Below, piece by piece: positions 1 to 8,096 of a DNA stretch of 64,000 bases. Source of the DNA: Actinomadura macrotermitis (GTDB lineage: Bacteria; Actinomycetota; Actinomycetes; Streptosporangiales; Streptosporangiaceae); NCBI RefSeq assembly GCF_009604375.1, contig NZ_WEGH01000005.1, positions 310,001-374,000 of the forward strand, given 5' to 3'. A program made the translations under genes and the position numbers. Numbering within the stretch: position 1 is the stretch's first letter; each line of letters starts with the position of its first letter. The notes beneath the pieces were generated by a model. It made no database searches. It was not told where the DNA came from and was given only the letters and a program-made list of their open reading frames with translations.

Positions 1-1035
1 GATCCAGTCGCGGTCGGTGCGCAGGATCATGTGGTGGGCGCCGCTGCGGCGCAGGGCGGCGGCGGTGGCGGCGCGCTGGGCGGCGGCGGCGGCGGCGTAG
101 TCGCGGCGGACGCGGTCGGACAGGACGATCTCGTGGACGGTGCCGGTCTCGGGGTCGGTCATGTCCAGCAGGCCGATGTCGGGCAGGTCGAGTTCGCGGG
201 GGTCGATGATCTCGATGGCGAGGACCTGGTGGCGGGCGGCCAGGCGGCGCAGGGGTCGTTCCCAGGCGGGGCGGTCGCCGGGGTCGGGGGTGGTGCCGGG
301 GGCGGGCAGGAAGTCGGAGATGACCACGCGCAGGCCGCGGCGGGACTGGCCGCGGTCCAGGGCGGTGATGCCGGCGGCCAGGTCATTGCCGGTGGCCGTC
401 CGCGCGCTTTTGTCCTTGCTTTTGCCGGTGGCGGGGGTGTGGGGGGCGTCCAGGACGGCCTGCAGCAGTGAGTACAGGGCGGGTTTGCCGGGGCGGGCGG
501 GGTGGCGGCGCAGTCCGGCGGGGTGCTGCAGGTAGGCGCCGACGCGGTCGCCCAGGCGCAGGGTGAGGAATCCGACGGCGGCCAGGGCGGCGGTGGCCAG
601 TTCGCGTTTGGTGAGGTCGGCGGTGCCGAAGTCCATGCTGGGGGTGAGGTCGGCCAGGACCCAGGCCTCCAGTTCGTGGTCGGCGATGACGTCGCGGACG
701 TGGGGGGTGGTGGTGCGGGCGGTGACGGCCCAGTCCATGTGGCGGACGTCGTCCTCGCCGGGCTGGTAAAGGCGGGCCTCGGCCAGTTCGGTGCCGGGGC
801 CGGGGATGAGGCCCAGGTGCTGGCCGTTGAGCAGGCCGTCCAGGCGGCGGGTGACCGACAGTTCCAGGCGGCGCAGGGTGCGTTCGGGCGCCAGTTCGGC
901 CAGGGTGGGGCGGCCCGGGCGGTGGGGCGGGCCGGCGGGGGGCGCGGGCGGGGCGAAGGAGGGGCGGTCCGTGCCTGGGCGGTCCATGCCTGGGTGGTTC
1001 ATGCCGGTGTGGTCCATGCCGGGCGGCCCGTTCAT
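1..1035 (-). CDS. DUF58 domain protein, C-terminus outside window
   Basis: Minus-strand reading frame open from 1035 to the window edge (345 residues, no stop seen). After a Gly/Pro/Met-rich N-terminus of about 40 residues comes the DUF58 signature PGEDDVRHMDW near residues 92-102, then a vWA-like stretch (ADLTPSMDFG near 128-137) and VISDFL near 238-243. DUF58 proteins are usually encoded with MoxR ATPases and are thought to act at the cell envelope, but their activity is unknown. The ATG overlaps the TGA of the upstream MoxR gene, so the two are translationally coupled. The family identity is clear. The end is not visible. Confidence 0.9.
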   Translation of the reverse strand, partial: MNGPPGMDHTGMNHPGMDRPGTDRPSFAPPAPPAGPPHRPGRPTLAELAPERTLRRLELSVTRRLDGLLNGQHLGLIPGPGTELAEARLYQPGEDDVRHMDWAVTARTTTPHVRDVIADHELEAWVLADLTPSMDFGTADLTKRELATAALAAVGFLTLRLGDRVGAYLQHPAGLRRHPARPGKPALYSLLQAVLDAPHTPATGKSKDKSARTATGNDLAAGITALDRGQSRRGLRVVISDFLPAPGTTPDPGDRPAWERPLRRLAARHQVLAIEIIDPRELDLPDIGLLDMTDPETGTVHEIVLSDRVRRDYAAAAAAQRAATAAALRRSGAHHMILRTDRDWI

Positions 1036-2048
1036 CCCTGGGCGACGGTGGCGGTGGTCTGGTTCCACACGACGCGGGGCGGGGGGACGGCGGCCAGGAT
1101 CTGGGTGACGACGTCGCGGGTGTCGACGCCTTCGGCCAGCGCGTCGAAGGTCAGCACGATGCGGTGGGCCATGACCTCGTGGGCGACGGCGTGCACGTCG
1201 TCGGGCAGGACGTAGTCGCGGCCCGACAAAAGGGCCAGGGCGCGGGCGGAGGCGGCCAGGCCGAGGGTGGCGCGGGGGCTGGCGCCGATGTCGATGACCT
1301 CGGCCAGGGCGGGCAGGCGGTACTGGGCGGGTTCGCGGGTGGCCATGACCAGGCGCACGATGTAGTCGGCGACCAGTTCGTGCACGGTGACCTGCTCGGC
1401 GGCGCGCTGGAGCCCGGCCAGCTGGCCGGGCTCCAGGACGCGGGTGGCGGCGGGCGGGTCGACGCTCATGCGGCGCAGGATCTGCAGTTCCTCGCTGGCG
1501 CCGGGGTAGCGGACGTCGATCTTCATCAGGAACCGGTCGCGCTGGGCCTCGGGCAGGGGGTAGACGCCTTCGGACTCGATGGGGTTCTGGGTGGCCAGGA
1601 CGATGAAGGGCCGCGGCAGGGGGTAGGTGTTGCCGCCGAGGGAGACCTGGCGTTCGGCCATGACCTCCAGCAGGGCGGACTGGACCTTGGCGGGGGCGCG
1701 GTTGATCTCGTCGGCGAGGACGAAGTTGACGAAGACCGGGCCGAGTTCGACGTCGAACTGCTCGGTGGAGGGGTGGTAGATGCGGGTGCCGACGATGTCG
1801 GAGGGGACCAGGTCGGGGGTGAACTGCAGGCGGGCGAAGGTGCCGCCGACGACGTCGGCCAGGGTGCCCACGGCCAGGGTCTTGGCGACGCCGGGGACGC
1901 CTTCGATGAGGCAGTGGCCCTTGGCCAGCAGCGCGATGAGCATGCGCTCGACCATGTGCTCCTGGCCGACGATGACCTTCTTGACCTCGGCCACGGTGCT
2001 TTGCAGCAGCGCGGCGGCCTGGTCGGCATCGTGGGCGGCGACGGTCAT
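1032..2048 (-). CDS. MoxR family AAA ATPase
   Basis: A 338-residue AAA ATPase. Walker A is GVPGVAKT near residues 50-57, the relaxed form typical of MoxR, and Walker B is LADEINRAP near 111-119. Sensor and lid regions follow (LATQNPIESEGVYPLPEAQRDRF). MoxR proteins act as chaperone-like ATPases for the vWA/DUF58 protein encoded next door, and here the stop overlaps the DUF58 start. I chose the ATG at 2048 because a GAGG lies nine bases upstream. A GTG at 2063 in the same frame would add five residues. The substrate is unknown. Confidence 0.93.
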   Translation of the reverse strand: MTVAAHDADQAAALLQSTVAEVKKVIVGQEHMVERMLIALLAKGHCLIEGVPGVAKTLAVGTLADVVGGTFARLQFTPDLVPSDIVGTRIYHPSTEQFDVELGPVFVNFVLADEINRAPAKVQSALLEVMAERQVSLGGNTYPLPRPFIVLATQNPIESEGVYPLPEAQRDRFLMKIDVRYPGASEELQILRRMSVDPPAATRVLEPGQLAGLQRAAEQVTVHELVADYIVRLVMATREPAQYRLPALAEVIDIGASPRATLGLAASARALALLSGRDYVLPDDVHAVAHEVMAHRIVLTFDALAEGVDTRDVVTQILAAVPPPRVVWNQTTATVAQG

Positions 2049-2167
2049 CGGCGAGGTCCTCACTTGGTCTGCTGGTGCAGGCGGGCGCTAGAGCCGACCC
2101 TACGCGATCACCGGTGCGGTGTGCGGGGGGACGCCGCCGCGGGTGGGCGGTTGTTAGTGTGGCGGCC

Positions 2168-2947
2168 ATGTCGAGGCCGTTGCCGCCGGGTGATCCGGCG
2201 CAGTTGGGGCCGTTCCGGCTGTCGGCGCGGTTGGCGGAGTCGGCGGCGGGGATCGTGTTCCTGGGAGTGGACGATCAGGGGCGGCGTGCGTGCGTGGCGG
2301 TGCTGAACCGGGGCGCGGCCGGGGACGCGGCGGCGCGGGACCGGTTCCGGGCGGCGATCACCGCGGCGCTGCCGGGCGGGCACGGCGGCGGCCCCTGGAA
2401 CGCGGGGCCTGCGGGCTCGGGCGCGCAGGGGCCGCAGGAGGGCGGGGCGCCGGTGGTGGCGGCCCATCCCGACGGGCCGGCGCCGTGGGTGGCGACGGCG
2501 TACGAGCCGGGTGTGGCGGGCGCGGAGCGGTTCTTGGAGGCGGTGCCGCTGCAGACGGCGCCGCCGGCGGCGCGGGCCCGGCGGGGCCCGGGGTTCCAGC
2601 CGTACTGGCTGGGTTCGGGGGAGCCGGCGCTGGAGCGGCCGCGCGCCGCCGCGGCGGTGGCCGAGGGGCCGCCCGAGCGCAGCCTGGTCGCGGCGATCCT
2701 GGCGCTGGCGGCGGTGCTGGCGGGGCTGGCGCTGCTGCTGGCGGTGCTGTTCGCCTGCCAGCCGGTGGTGCGCACCCCGCCGGTCCCGCCGAGCGAGCCG
2801 GCGCCGGTGCCGACGCCTTCGGTGGCGCCTCCCACCTCCTCGCCGTCGCCGGTGCCTTCCACGCCGGGTGCGCCGACCGCGACCGGCGGCGAGGGCGACG
2901 GCGCGCCGTTGTCCTCCTCGCGCCCGCCGGGCCGCCCGGCGGGCTGA
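2168..2947 (+). CDS. kinase-N-lobe-like single-pass membrane protein
   Basis: A 259-residue protein divergent from moxR. The first 70 residues resemble the start of PknB-type kinases (LGPFRLSARLAESAAGIVFLG, with VAVLN where the ATP-binding lysine strand would be), but there is no catalytic loop, no DFG and no C-lobe. The glycine loop is poor and the usual VAVK lysine is absent. A disordered Gly/Ala/Pro stretch, one transmembrane helix near residues 172-197 and a Pro/Thr/Ser-rich tail follow. It is most likely a pseudokinase remnant or scaffold anchored in the membrane, not an enzyme. The function is not known. Confidence 0.7.
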   Translation: MSRPLPPGDPAQLGPFRLSARLAESAAGIVFLGVDDQGRRACVAVLNRGAAGDAAARDRFRAAITAALPGGHGGGPWNAGPAGSGAQGPQEGGAPVVAAHPDGPAPWVATAYEPGVAGAERFLEAVPLQTAPPAARARRGPGFQPYWLGSGEPALERPRAAAAVAEGPPERSLVAAILALAAVLAGLALLLAVLFACQPVVRTPPVPPSEPAPVPTPSVAPPTSSPSPVPSTPGAPTATGGEGDGAPLSSSRPPGRPAG

Positions 2948-3035
2948 GCCGTCGGCTGAGAGTGGTCACCGGGCCGGGCCGGGGCGCGGGGCAAAGGTGT
3001 TGTCCGCCGCTCCCGCACGGGGTGATCATGGCGGG

Positions 3036-3695
3036 ATGGTGGTGGAGGGTCTGGTGGCGTTCGCCGGGGCCGCGTTCCTGATCGCGCTGGCGCCCGGCCC
3101 GAGCACCGTGGTGATCATGCGGCAGTCGGTGCGGTCGGGCCGGCGGGCGGGCCTGGCGACGGTGCTGGGCAACGAGGCCGGGGTGCTGGCGTGGGGCGTG
3201 GCGGCGGCGGTGGGCCTGTCGGCGCTGCTGGTGGCCTCCCAGGTGGCCTATGACGTGCTGCGGGTGACGGGCGCGGCGGTGCTGGTGTACTTCGGGGCCA
3301 GGGCGCTGTGGCAGGCCCGGCGCGGCGCGGACGCCGCCGAGGGCGGGGACGCGCCGCAAGACGGCCCGGCGGGTGATGCGGCGGGCGTCCCGGTGCCGGT
3401 GTGGCGGTGCTTCCGGCTCGGGCTGGTCACCAACATCGCCAATCCCAAGGCCGGGGTGTTCGCGGTGTCGTTCCTGCCGCAGTTCGTGCCGTCGGGCTGG
3501 CCGGTGATGGCGGCTCTGCTGCTGCTGGCGGTGCTGTGGGCGCTGATCGACCTGGTCTGGTACGCCGGGGTGGTGTGGCTGGCGGGGCTGGCCCGGCGCA
3601 CCCTGGTGCGGCCGGCGGTGCGGCGGTGGCTGGAGCGGGTGTCGGGCGCGGTGCTGGTCGGCCTCGGCGTGCGCCTGGCCGCCGAAACGCGCTGA
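3036..3695 (+). CDS. LysE family exporter
   Basis: A 219-residue hydrophobic protein. The N-terminal LIALAPGPSTVVIMRQS and the GLVTNIANPKAGVFAVSFLPQFV segment are the two conserved signatures of the LysE/RhtB amino-acid exporter family. About six transmembrane segments are expected. The start at 3036 (ATGGTGGTG) directly precedes the first membrane helix. The frame stays open much further upstream, but that part has no family similarity and overlaps the preceding gene. The substrate is probably an amino acid or derivative and cannot be read from sequence. Confidence 0.9.
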   Translation: MVVEGLVAFAGAAFLIALAPGPSTVVIMRQSVRSGRRAGLATVLGNEAGVLAWGVAAAVGLSALLVASQVAYDVLRVTGAAVLVYFGARALWQARRGADAAEGGDAPQDGPAGDAAGVPVPVWRCFRLGLVTNIANPKAGVFAVSFLPQFVPSGWPVMAALLLLAVLWALIDLVWYAGVVWLAGLARRTLVRPAVRRWLERVSGAVLVGLGVRLAAETR

Positions 3696-3730
3696 TCGGG
3701 GCGCGCCGAGCGGGCCCCTAGGCTGGGGCG

Positions 3731-5413
3731 ATGACCGCTGTGAACACCCCCGCGCCCGGCCGCGCCGCCCTGGACGCCCTGGCCGACCGCTACGTCGACG
3801 ACTTCGCCGCGCTGGACCCGTGCCGGGCGGCGATGATGGGCATCGCCGGGCAGGAGTCCCGCCTCACCGACTACAGCCCCGACGGGCACGCGGCGCGCGC
3901 GCAGCTGTCCCGCCGGACGCTGGCCGAGCTGGAGGCGCTGGCGCCGGCCGCGGGCCCGGGCCGGGTCGCGGCGGCGGTGCTGCGCGAGCGGCTGCTCACC
4001 GAGATCGCGCTGGACGAGGCCGGGGTGCAGGAGAGCTTCCTGGACACCACCGACGGGCCCGTCCAGCGGCTGCGGATCGCGGTCGAGCTGCTGGACCAGG
4101 GCGCGGCCACCCCGTGGGAGGCGGTCCGCTCCCGCCTGCGGGCCCTGCCGGGCGTGCTGGCGGGCCTGCGCACGACCCTGGCCGCCGAGGCCGCGCACGG
4201 CCGCGTCGCCGCCCGCCGCCAGGTCCTCAACAGCGCCGCCGACGCCGCGGCCATGGCGCCCTACCTGGCCGATCTGGCCGCCCGCCACGGCGAGGGCCCC
4301 CTCGGCGCCGCCCTGCGCGATGCCGCCGAGGACGCCGGCGCCGCGCTGGCCGATTTCGCCGCCTACCTGCGCGGTGACCTGGCGGCGGCCGCGCCCGCCC
4401 GCGACGCACTTGGCCCCGACCGCTACGCCCTGGGCGTGCGCGACCACCTGGGCACCCGCCTGGACCTGCACGACACCTACGCCTGGGGCTGGCAGGAGCT
4501 GGCGCGGGTGCGCGCGCGGATGGCCGAGGCCGCCGCGCAGATCAGCCCCGGCACGCCGGTGGCGGAGGTGTGCGCGCGGCTGGACGCCGACCCCGCGCAC
4601 CGCGTCCGCGGCGCGCAGGCGTTCCGCGCCTGGATCCAGGACCTGGCCGAGAACGCGATCGAGGCCCTGGACGGCACCCACTTCGACATCCCCGCGCCGC
4701 TGCGCCGCATCGACTGCAAGATCCCGCCGACGCCCGCGGGCATCTACTACCTGGCGCCCGCCGAGGACCTGTCGCGGCCGGGCACGGTGTGGTGGAGCGT
4801 GCCGGACGACCAGGACATCGTGACCTGGACGGTGCCGGGCACCATGTTCCACGAGGGCGTCCCGGGCCACCACCTGCAGCTGGGCGTCACCACCCTCAAC
4901 ACCACCACCCTCAACCGCTTCCAGCGCACCTCCAGCGAACTGCACCCCGGCCACTGCGAGGGATGGGGCCTGTACGCCGAGCGGTTGATGGACGAGCTCG
5001 GCCTGTACGCCACCCCCGCGCACCGGCTGGGGATGCTGGCGGGCGGCCAGCAGTTCCGCGCGGCGCGGGTGGTGCTGGACATCGGCCTGCACCTGGGGCT
5101 GGCGATTCCGGCCGGGACCGGGTTCCACGAGGGCGAGCGGTGGACGCCGGCGCTGGCGCGCGAGTTCCTGCGCCGCCACACCGGCCCCGAGACCGACGAG
5201 GCGATCGCGTTCGAGATCGACCGGTACCTGGGCCGGCCCGGGCAGGCGATCGCCTACAAGCTGGGCGAGAAGGTGTGGCTGCAGGCGCGCCGCAGCGCCC
5301 GCGAGGCGGCCGCGCGCGCCGGCGAGCCGTTCGACCTCAAGGACTTCCACCGCCGCGCCCTGGACCTGGGCCCGATGGGCCTGGACCTGCTGCAGGCCGA
5401 ACTGGCCGGCTGA
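3731..5413 (+). CDS. DUF885 family protein (putative metallopeptidase)
   Basis: A 560-residue protein without a signal peptide. The family signature HEGVPGHH lies near residue 373 and HCEGWGLYAERLMDELG near 407. Together they look like a zinc-binding arrangement (HExxxGH plus a downstream Glu). DUF885 members are often suspected to be peptidases, but this is not established for this subgroup. It lies 35 bases downstream of the LysE exporter on the same strand and may be co-transcribed. Length is normal for the family and the coding sequence is intact. Confidence 0.88.
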   Translation: MTAVNTPAPGRAALDALADRYVDDFAALDPCRAAMMGIAGQESRLTDYSPDGHAARAQLSRRTLAELEALAPAAGPGRVAAAVLRERLLTEIALDEAGVQESFLDTTDGPVQRLRIAVELLDQGAATPWEAVRSRLRALPGVLAGLRTTLAAEAAHGRVAARRQVLNSAADAAAMAPYLADLAARHGEGPLGAALRDAAEDAGAALADFAAYLRGDLAAAAPARDALGPDRYALGVRDHLGTRLDLHDTYAWGWQELARVRARMAEAAAQISPGTPVAEVCARLDADPAHRVRGAQAFRAWIQDLAENAIEALDGTHFDIPAPLRRIDCKIPPTPAGIYYLAPAEDLSRPGTVWWSVPDDQDIVTWTVPGTMFHEGVPGHHLQLGVTTLNTTTLNRFQRTSSELHPGHCEGWGLYAERLMDELGLYATPAHRLGMLAGGQQFRAARVVLDIGLHLGLAIPAGTGFHEGERWTPALAREFLRRHTGPETDEAIAFEIDRYLGRPGQAIAYKLGEKVWLQARRSAREAAARAGEPFDLKDFHRRALDLGPMGLDLLQAELAG

Positions 5414-5441
5414 CCGCCCCGCACCAGGCCGGCCGGGCCGT

Positions 5442-6356
5442 TCAGCCGGTCAGGGCGGTGCGGACGGCGGCGCCGATCCGCCCGATCGCCTCGTCGGCGA
5501 CGCGGGCGAAGGAGCCCCAGCCGAGGAACCCGTGGTCCAGGCCGCCGGCGGTGAGCTCGGTGACGGGCACGCCCGCCGCGCGCAGCCGCGCGGCGTAGTG
5601 CTCGGCCTGGGGGCGCAGCCGGTCGTGCCCGGCGGCCGCCACGATCGCCGGCGGCAGGCCGGCCAGGTCGGGCGCCAGCAGCGGCGAGGCCTCGGGCAGT
5701 GCGGGGTCGGCGCCGGCCAGGTAGGCGCGCACCGCCTGCTCCACGCCGCCGCGCGCGAACACCAGGCCGTCGGGGTCGGGCGGGTCGGGCGGCACCGCGC
5801 GCAGGTCCAGCGCCGGGTAGACCAGCAGCTGCAGGGCGGGGGCGGCGGCGGTGCCGCGCAGCCGCAGGGCCGCCGCGGCGGCGATCTGCCCGCCCGCGCT
5901 GTCCCCGGCGACCCCGGCGCGGCCCGGGTCCACGCCCAGCCCGGCGGCGTTGCCGCGGACCCAGGCCAGCGCGGCGACGGCGTCGTCGACGGCGGCGGGG
6001 AAGGGGTGCTCGGGCGGCCGCCGGTACCCCACCGACACCCACGCCACGCCCGAGGCGGCCGCCAGGGCCCGCACGACCGGGTCGTAGGCGTCCACGTCGC
6101 CTAGGACCCAGCCGCCGCCGTGCAGGTACACCAGCACCGGCCGCGGCGCGGGCCCCCGCGGCCGGTACAGCCGGGCCGGCAGCGGCCCGCCGGGGCCGGT
6201 GATGGTCAGGTCCCGCACGTGCCCGGCCGGGACGCGCGGGGAGGCGGCCAGGTCGGCGGCGTGCGCGCGGCGCGCCTCCTGCAGTGACCGGGCCGGTGGC
6301 TGAGCGGCGGCCAGGCGCCGCCGCAGGAAGGCCAGGTACTGCGGATCGCGGCCCAT
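5442..6356 (-). CDS. alpha/beta hydrolase, HSL (hormone-sensitive lipase) family
   Basis: A 304-residue cytoplasmic esterase-type hydrolase. It has the oxyanion-hole motif HGGGW near residues 79-83 and the nucleophile motif GDSAGG near 151-156. A late acid (HDRLRPQ) and the histidine in LDHGF complete a Ser-Asp-His triad. These are the marks of the HSL/acetyl-hydrolase family that cleaves small acyl esters. The ATG at 6356 (MGRDPQYLAFL) matches the usual N-terminus. The frame runs further upstream without family similarity. It ends tail to tail with the DUF885 gene. Confidence 0.9.
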   Translation of the reverse strand: MGRDPQYLAFLRRRLAAAQPPARSLQEARRAHAADLAASPRVPAGHVRDLTITGPGGPLPARLYRPRGPAPRPVLVYLHGGGWVLGDVDAYDPVVRALAAASGVAWVSVGYRRPPEHPFPAAVDDAVAALAWVRGNAAGLGVDPGRAGVAGDSAGGQIAAAAALRLRGTAAAPALQLLVYPALDLRAVPPDPPDPDGLVFARGGVEQAVRAYLAGADPALPEASPLLAPDLAGLPPAIVAAAGHDRLRPQAEHYAARLRAAGVPVTELTAGGLDHGFLGWGSFARVADEAIGRIGAAVRTALTG

Positions 6357-6370
6357 GCCCGTCCCGGCCC

Positions 6371-7021
6371 TCAGTCGGCGGCCGGGACGGGGGCGTCCCG
6401 GCCGTCCAGGCAGCCCAGGACGAAACCGGTGACGGCGCGGTGCCACAGGCCCGCCCGGCGCAGCAGCGCGTGGCCCTCGCCGGGGACCTCGACCAGCTCC
6501 ACCTCGGTCACCTGGCTGGCGCGGACGGCGTAGGCGCGGGTCGCGGCGGGGGGAGTGGTGCGGTCCTTCGTACCGTGCATCAGCAGGACGCGGCGCCCGG
6601 CGAGCTGCTCGACGGGCTCGCCGCGCGGCACCCACGGCGCCAGCGCGGCGACCCCGCACACCTGCGGGTCGTCGGCGACCCGCAGTGCGGTCCGCGCCCC
6701 CATGGAGTGGCCGGCCAGCACGATCGGCGCGCCCGGGTGGGCGGCGCGCAGCCGCTCCAGCGCCCAGCGCGCGTCGGGCACGGGGGAGGCCTCCTCGCCG
6801 TTCCAGCCCCGGTGGCGGTAGCCGAGCGTGGCCACCGCCAGGCCGCGCCCGCGGCCGGCGCGGCGCAGCGCCAGCGCGAACGGCACCATCCGCAGGGGAG
6901 CGGGCTGGCGCGCGGTGGTGGGTTCGTGGCCGTGCTCGCGGCCGCCGTGCAGGAGCAGGACGACCGCGCGGGCCGGGGCGGCGTCGCGCACGGCCAGGCG
7001 CGGAAGCGGGTCAGGGGCCAT
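6371..7021 (-). CDS. alpha/beta hydrolase
   Basis: A 216-residue single-domain hydrolase, shorter than its neighbour. It has LLLHGG near residue 25, the nucleophile elbow GHSMG near 104-108, an acid in GTKDRTTPP and a final histidine in GEGHALL. The fold resembles dienelactone-hydrolase or acyl-thioesterase-like alpha/beta hydrolases. The substrate is unknown. The ATG at 7021 was chosen because a promoter-like TTGACA and a near-palindrome lie just upstream. It is followed 14 bases later by the HSL-type hydrolase gene, so the two probably form an operon. Confidence 0.87.
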   Translation of the reverse strand: MAPDPLPRLAVRDAAPARAVVLLLHGGREHGHEPTTARQPAPLRMVPFALALRRAGRGRGLAVATLGYRHRGWNGEEASPVPDARWALERLRAAHPGAPIVLAGHSMGARTALRVADDPQVCGVAALAPWVPRGEPVEQLAGRRVLLMHGTKDRTTPPAATRAYAVRASQVTEVELVEVPGEGHALLRRAGLWHRAVTGFVLGCLDGRDAPVPAAD

Positions 7022-7054
7022 GGCTCCGCAGCCTCTCACACCCACCCCCAACCT

Positions 7055-7069
7055 TACTTTGTCAAGGTA
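7055..7069 (-). promoter_or_regulatory. candidate operator/-35 region of the hydrolase operon
   Basis: Read on the minus strand, TACCTTGACAAAGTA is a 15-base near-palindrome (six of seven pairs match around a central A). It contains a perfect -35-like TTGACA, 34 bases before the hydrolase start at 7021. A repressor binding here would cover the promoter. No -10 matching TANNNT is obvious at the right distance. The regulator is not identified. Confidence 0.45.
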
Positions 7070-7103
7070 CGGGGTGGTATGTCCAAATCCCGGCTGAGAA
7101 GCG

Positions 7104-7412
7104 TCAAGCGGGCACCGACCGCAGCCAGCGCCGGACACCGCCGTGGTGGGAGCAGGTGCCGCGCCGGTGCGCCGAGTAGGACAGGCTGCCGTCGCGGCAC
7201 ACCGCGGTCGCCCCGCCGGGGGCGACCGGACGGGCCGAGGGCTTGGTGCGCCGCGGCGTGGGACGCGCTGAAGGGCCAACCGGGGGACGCCGCGTCTTCT
7301 TCGGCCGGGGGGGCTGGCCGGGCGGTCGTGGGCGCCGTGGTGGGCGCTGGGCAGGGCGTCGGGCAGGACGCGGGGCGGCTGGGCCCGGGGGAGAGGCGCG
7401 AGCGAGGACGCG
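7104..7412 (-). pseudogene. DUF3761-like secreted domain without a start codon
   Basis: On the minus strand the frame ending at TGA 7104-7106 encodes GATAVCRDGSLSYS, AHRRGTCSHHGG and a short tail. This matches the cysteine-containing core of DUF3761 proteins, usually small secreted proteins. Upstream in the same frame lies a Pro/Arg/Lys-rich linker back to the TGA at 7413. There is no ATG, GTG or TTG between that stop and the conserved core and no signal peptide. A run of seven G/C bases near 7310 could hide a frameshift, because the other minus frame upstream also reads like a Pro/Thr linker. It is either a decayed gene or one reached by readthrough or frameshift. Confidence 0.5.
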
Positions 7413-7694
7413 TCAGGAACCGGCCGGTCCGGGCTGCTGGCTGGACGGCGGGGCGGGCGGCGGGGTGGCGTCATGGCGGGGGACGCCGCTGTAGTCCTGG
7501 CCGTCCAGCCGGGTGATGTCCTCGGCGGAGACCTGCGTGACGACCTGGGTGACGCGCCCGTCGCCGGCGTCGTCGCCCACCTCGATCCAGGCGATACGGG
7601 CGCCCCAGGCGCCGCCGGGCAGGCGTTCCCAGGCCAGCAGGTACGCCGGGCCGCCCGCGGCGGCCGAACCGATCATGGGTGGAACGTGTGCCAT
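7413..7694 (-). CDS. small conserved-looking hypothetical protein
   Basis: A 93-residue soluble protein. It has a folded-looking first 75 residues (YLLAWERLPGGAWGARIAWIEV, then VTQVVTQVSAEDITRLDG) and a Pro/Ser/Gln-rich tail. I do not recognise the family. It lies just upstream of, and in frame with, the orphan DUF3761-like domain, separated only by its own TGA. The tail resembles a linker cut short by that stop. The ATG at 7694 gives a sensible N-terminus. The upstream region leads to the divergent tRNA genes. Confidence 0.65.
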   Translation of the reverse strand: MAHVPPMIGSAAAGGPAYLLAWERLPGGAWGARIAWIEVGDDAGDGRVTQVVTQVSAEDITRLDGQDYSGVPRHDATPPPAPPSSQQPGPAGS

Positions 7695-7795
7695 GTGATC
7701 GTTCTACCGGTCCGGTCCGACAATGTCGCGCCGTGGCGGGAAAACGCGTTGCCCGGGGGCGGGCCGGGCGGGCACTGTTGATCGCGAGGAGACCT

Positions 7796-7868
7796 GGCCA
7801 CGTGGCTCAGCAGGGAGAGCACCGGCTTGTCACGCCGGAGGTCGCGGGTTCGAGCCCCGTCGTGGTCG
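7796..7868 (+). tRNA. tRNA-Asp (GTC)
   Basis: Cloverleaf read directly. Acceptor GGCCACG (7796-7802) pairs with CGTGGTC (7861-7867). The D-stem is GCTC/GAGC. The anticodon stem CCGGC/GCCGG encloses loop TTGTCAC, giving anticodon GTC. The T-arm is GCGGG-TTCGAGC-CCCGT. The discriminator base is G and CCA is not encoded. Confidence 0.95.
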
Positions 7869-7940
7869 CCGGGTCCGCCCCTTGGTGTCGAAAGGGGCGG
7901 ACCTGCGGCCGCCGCCCCCGTCGCGGGGGCGGCGGCGCGG

Positions 7941-8013
7941 CTCCCCGTGGCTCAGCGGACAGAGCACCGGCCTCCGAAGCCGGAGAGCGCAGGTTCGAAT
8001 CCTGCCGGGGAGA
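7941..8013 (+). tRNA. tRNA-Arg (CCG)
   Basis: Acceptor CTCCCCG (7941-7947) pairs with CGGGGAG (8006-8012). The D-stem is GCTC/GAGC. The anticodon stem CCGGC/GCCGG encloses loop CTCCGAA, giving anticodon CCG, which reads CGG arginine codons. The T-arm is GCAGG-TTCGAAT-CCTGC with discriminator A. It lies 72 bases after tRNA-Asp on the same strand and may share its transcript. Confidence 0.95.
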
Positions 8014-8047
8014 CCTGGGCACACCCGGTGCGGCACGGCCCGGCGAT

Positions 8048-8071
8048 GTTTGCCGGGGCCGGTGCGGGTAG
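8048..8071 (+). promoter_or_regulatory. candidate SigB/SigF-type promoter for the Lys/Ala-rich gene
   Basis: GTTT at 8048-8051, a 14-base spacer and GGGTAG at 8066-8071 fit the actinobacterial stress-sigma promoter pattern (GNNT, 14-16 bases, GGGTA). The ATG of the downstream gene is at 8097, leaving about 20 bases for a short leader that contains GGAAGGAG. Only the last base departs from the usual C/T. This is a pattern match only. Confidence 0.5.
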
Positions 8072-8096
8072 GGGCCGGGGCGGAAGGAGCGTGCAG

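Noticed and set aside
1032..2048. The MoxR ATPase as a gas vesicle GvpN.
   Set aside because: It lies 6.6 kb away, is coupled to DUF58, and its sequence is that of general MoxR proteins. GvpN is not seen in the window.
3248..5350. A 700-residue minus-strand frame opposite the DUF885 gene.
   Set aside because: Composition is that of a shadow of a GC-rich gene and no domain is recognisable, while the plus-strand DUF885 signature is unambiguous.
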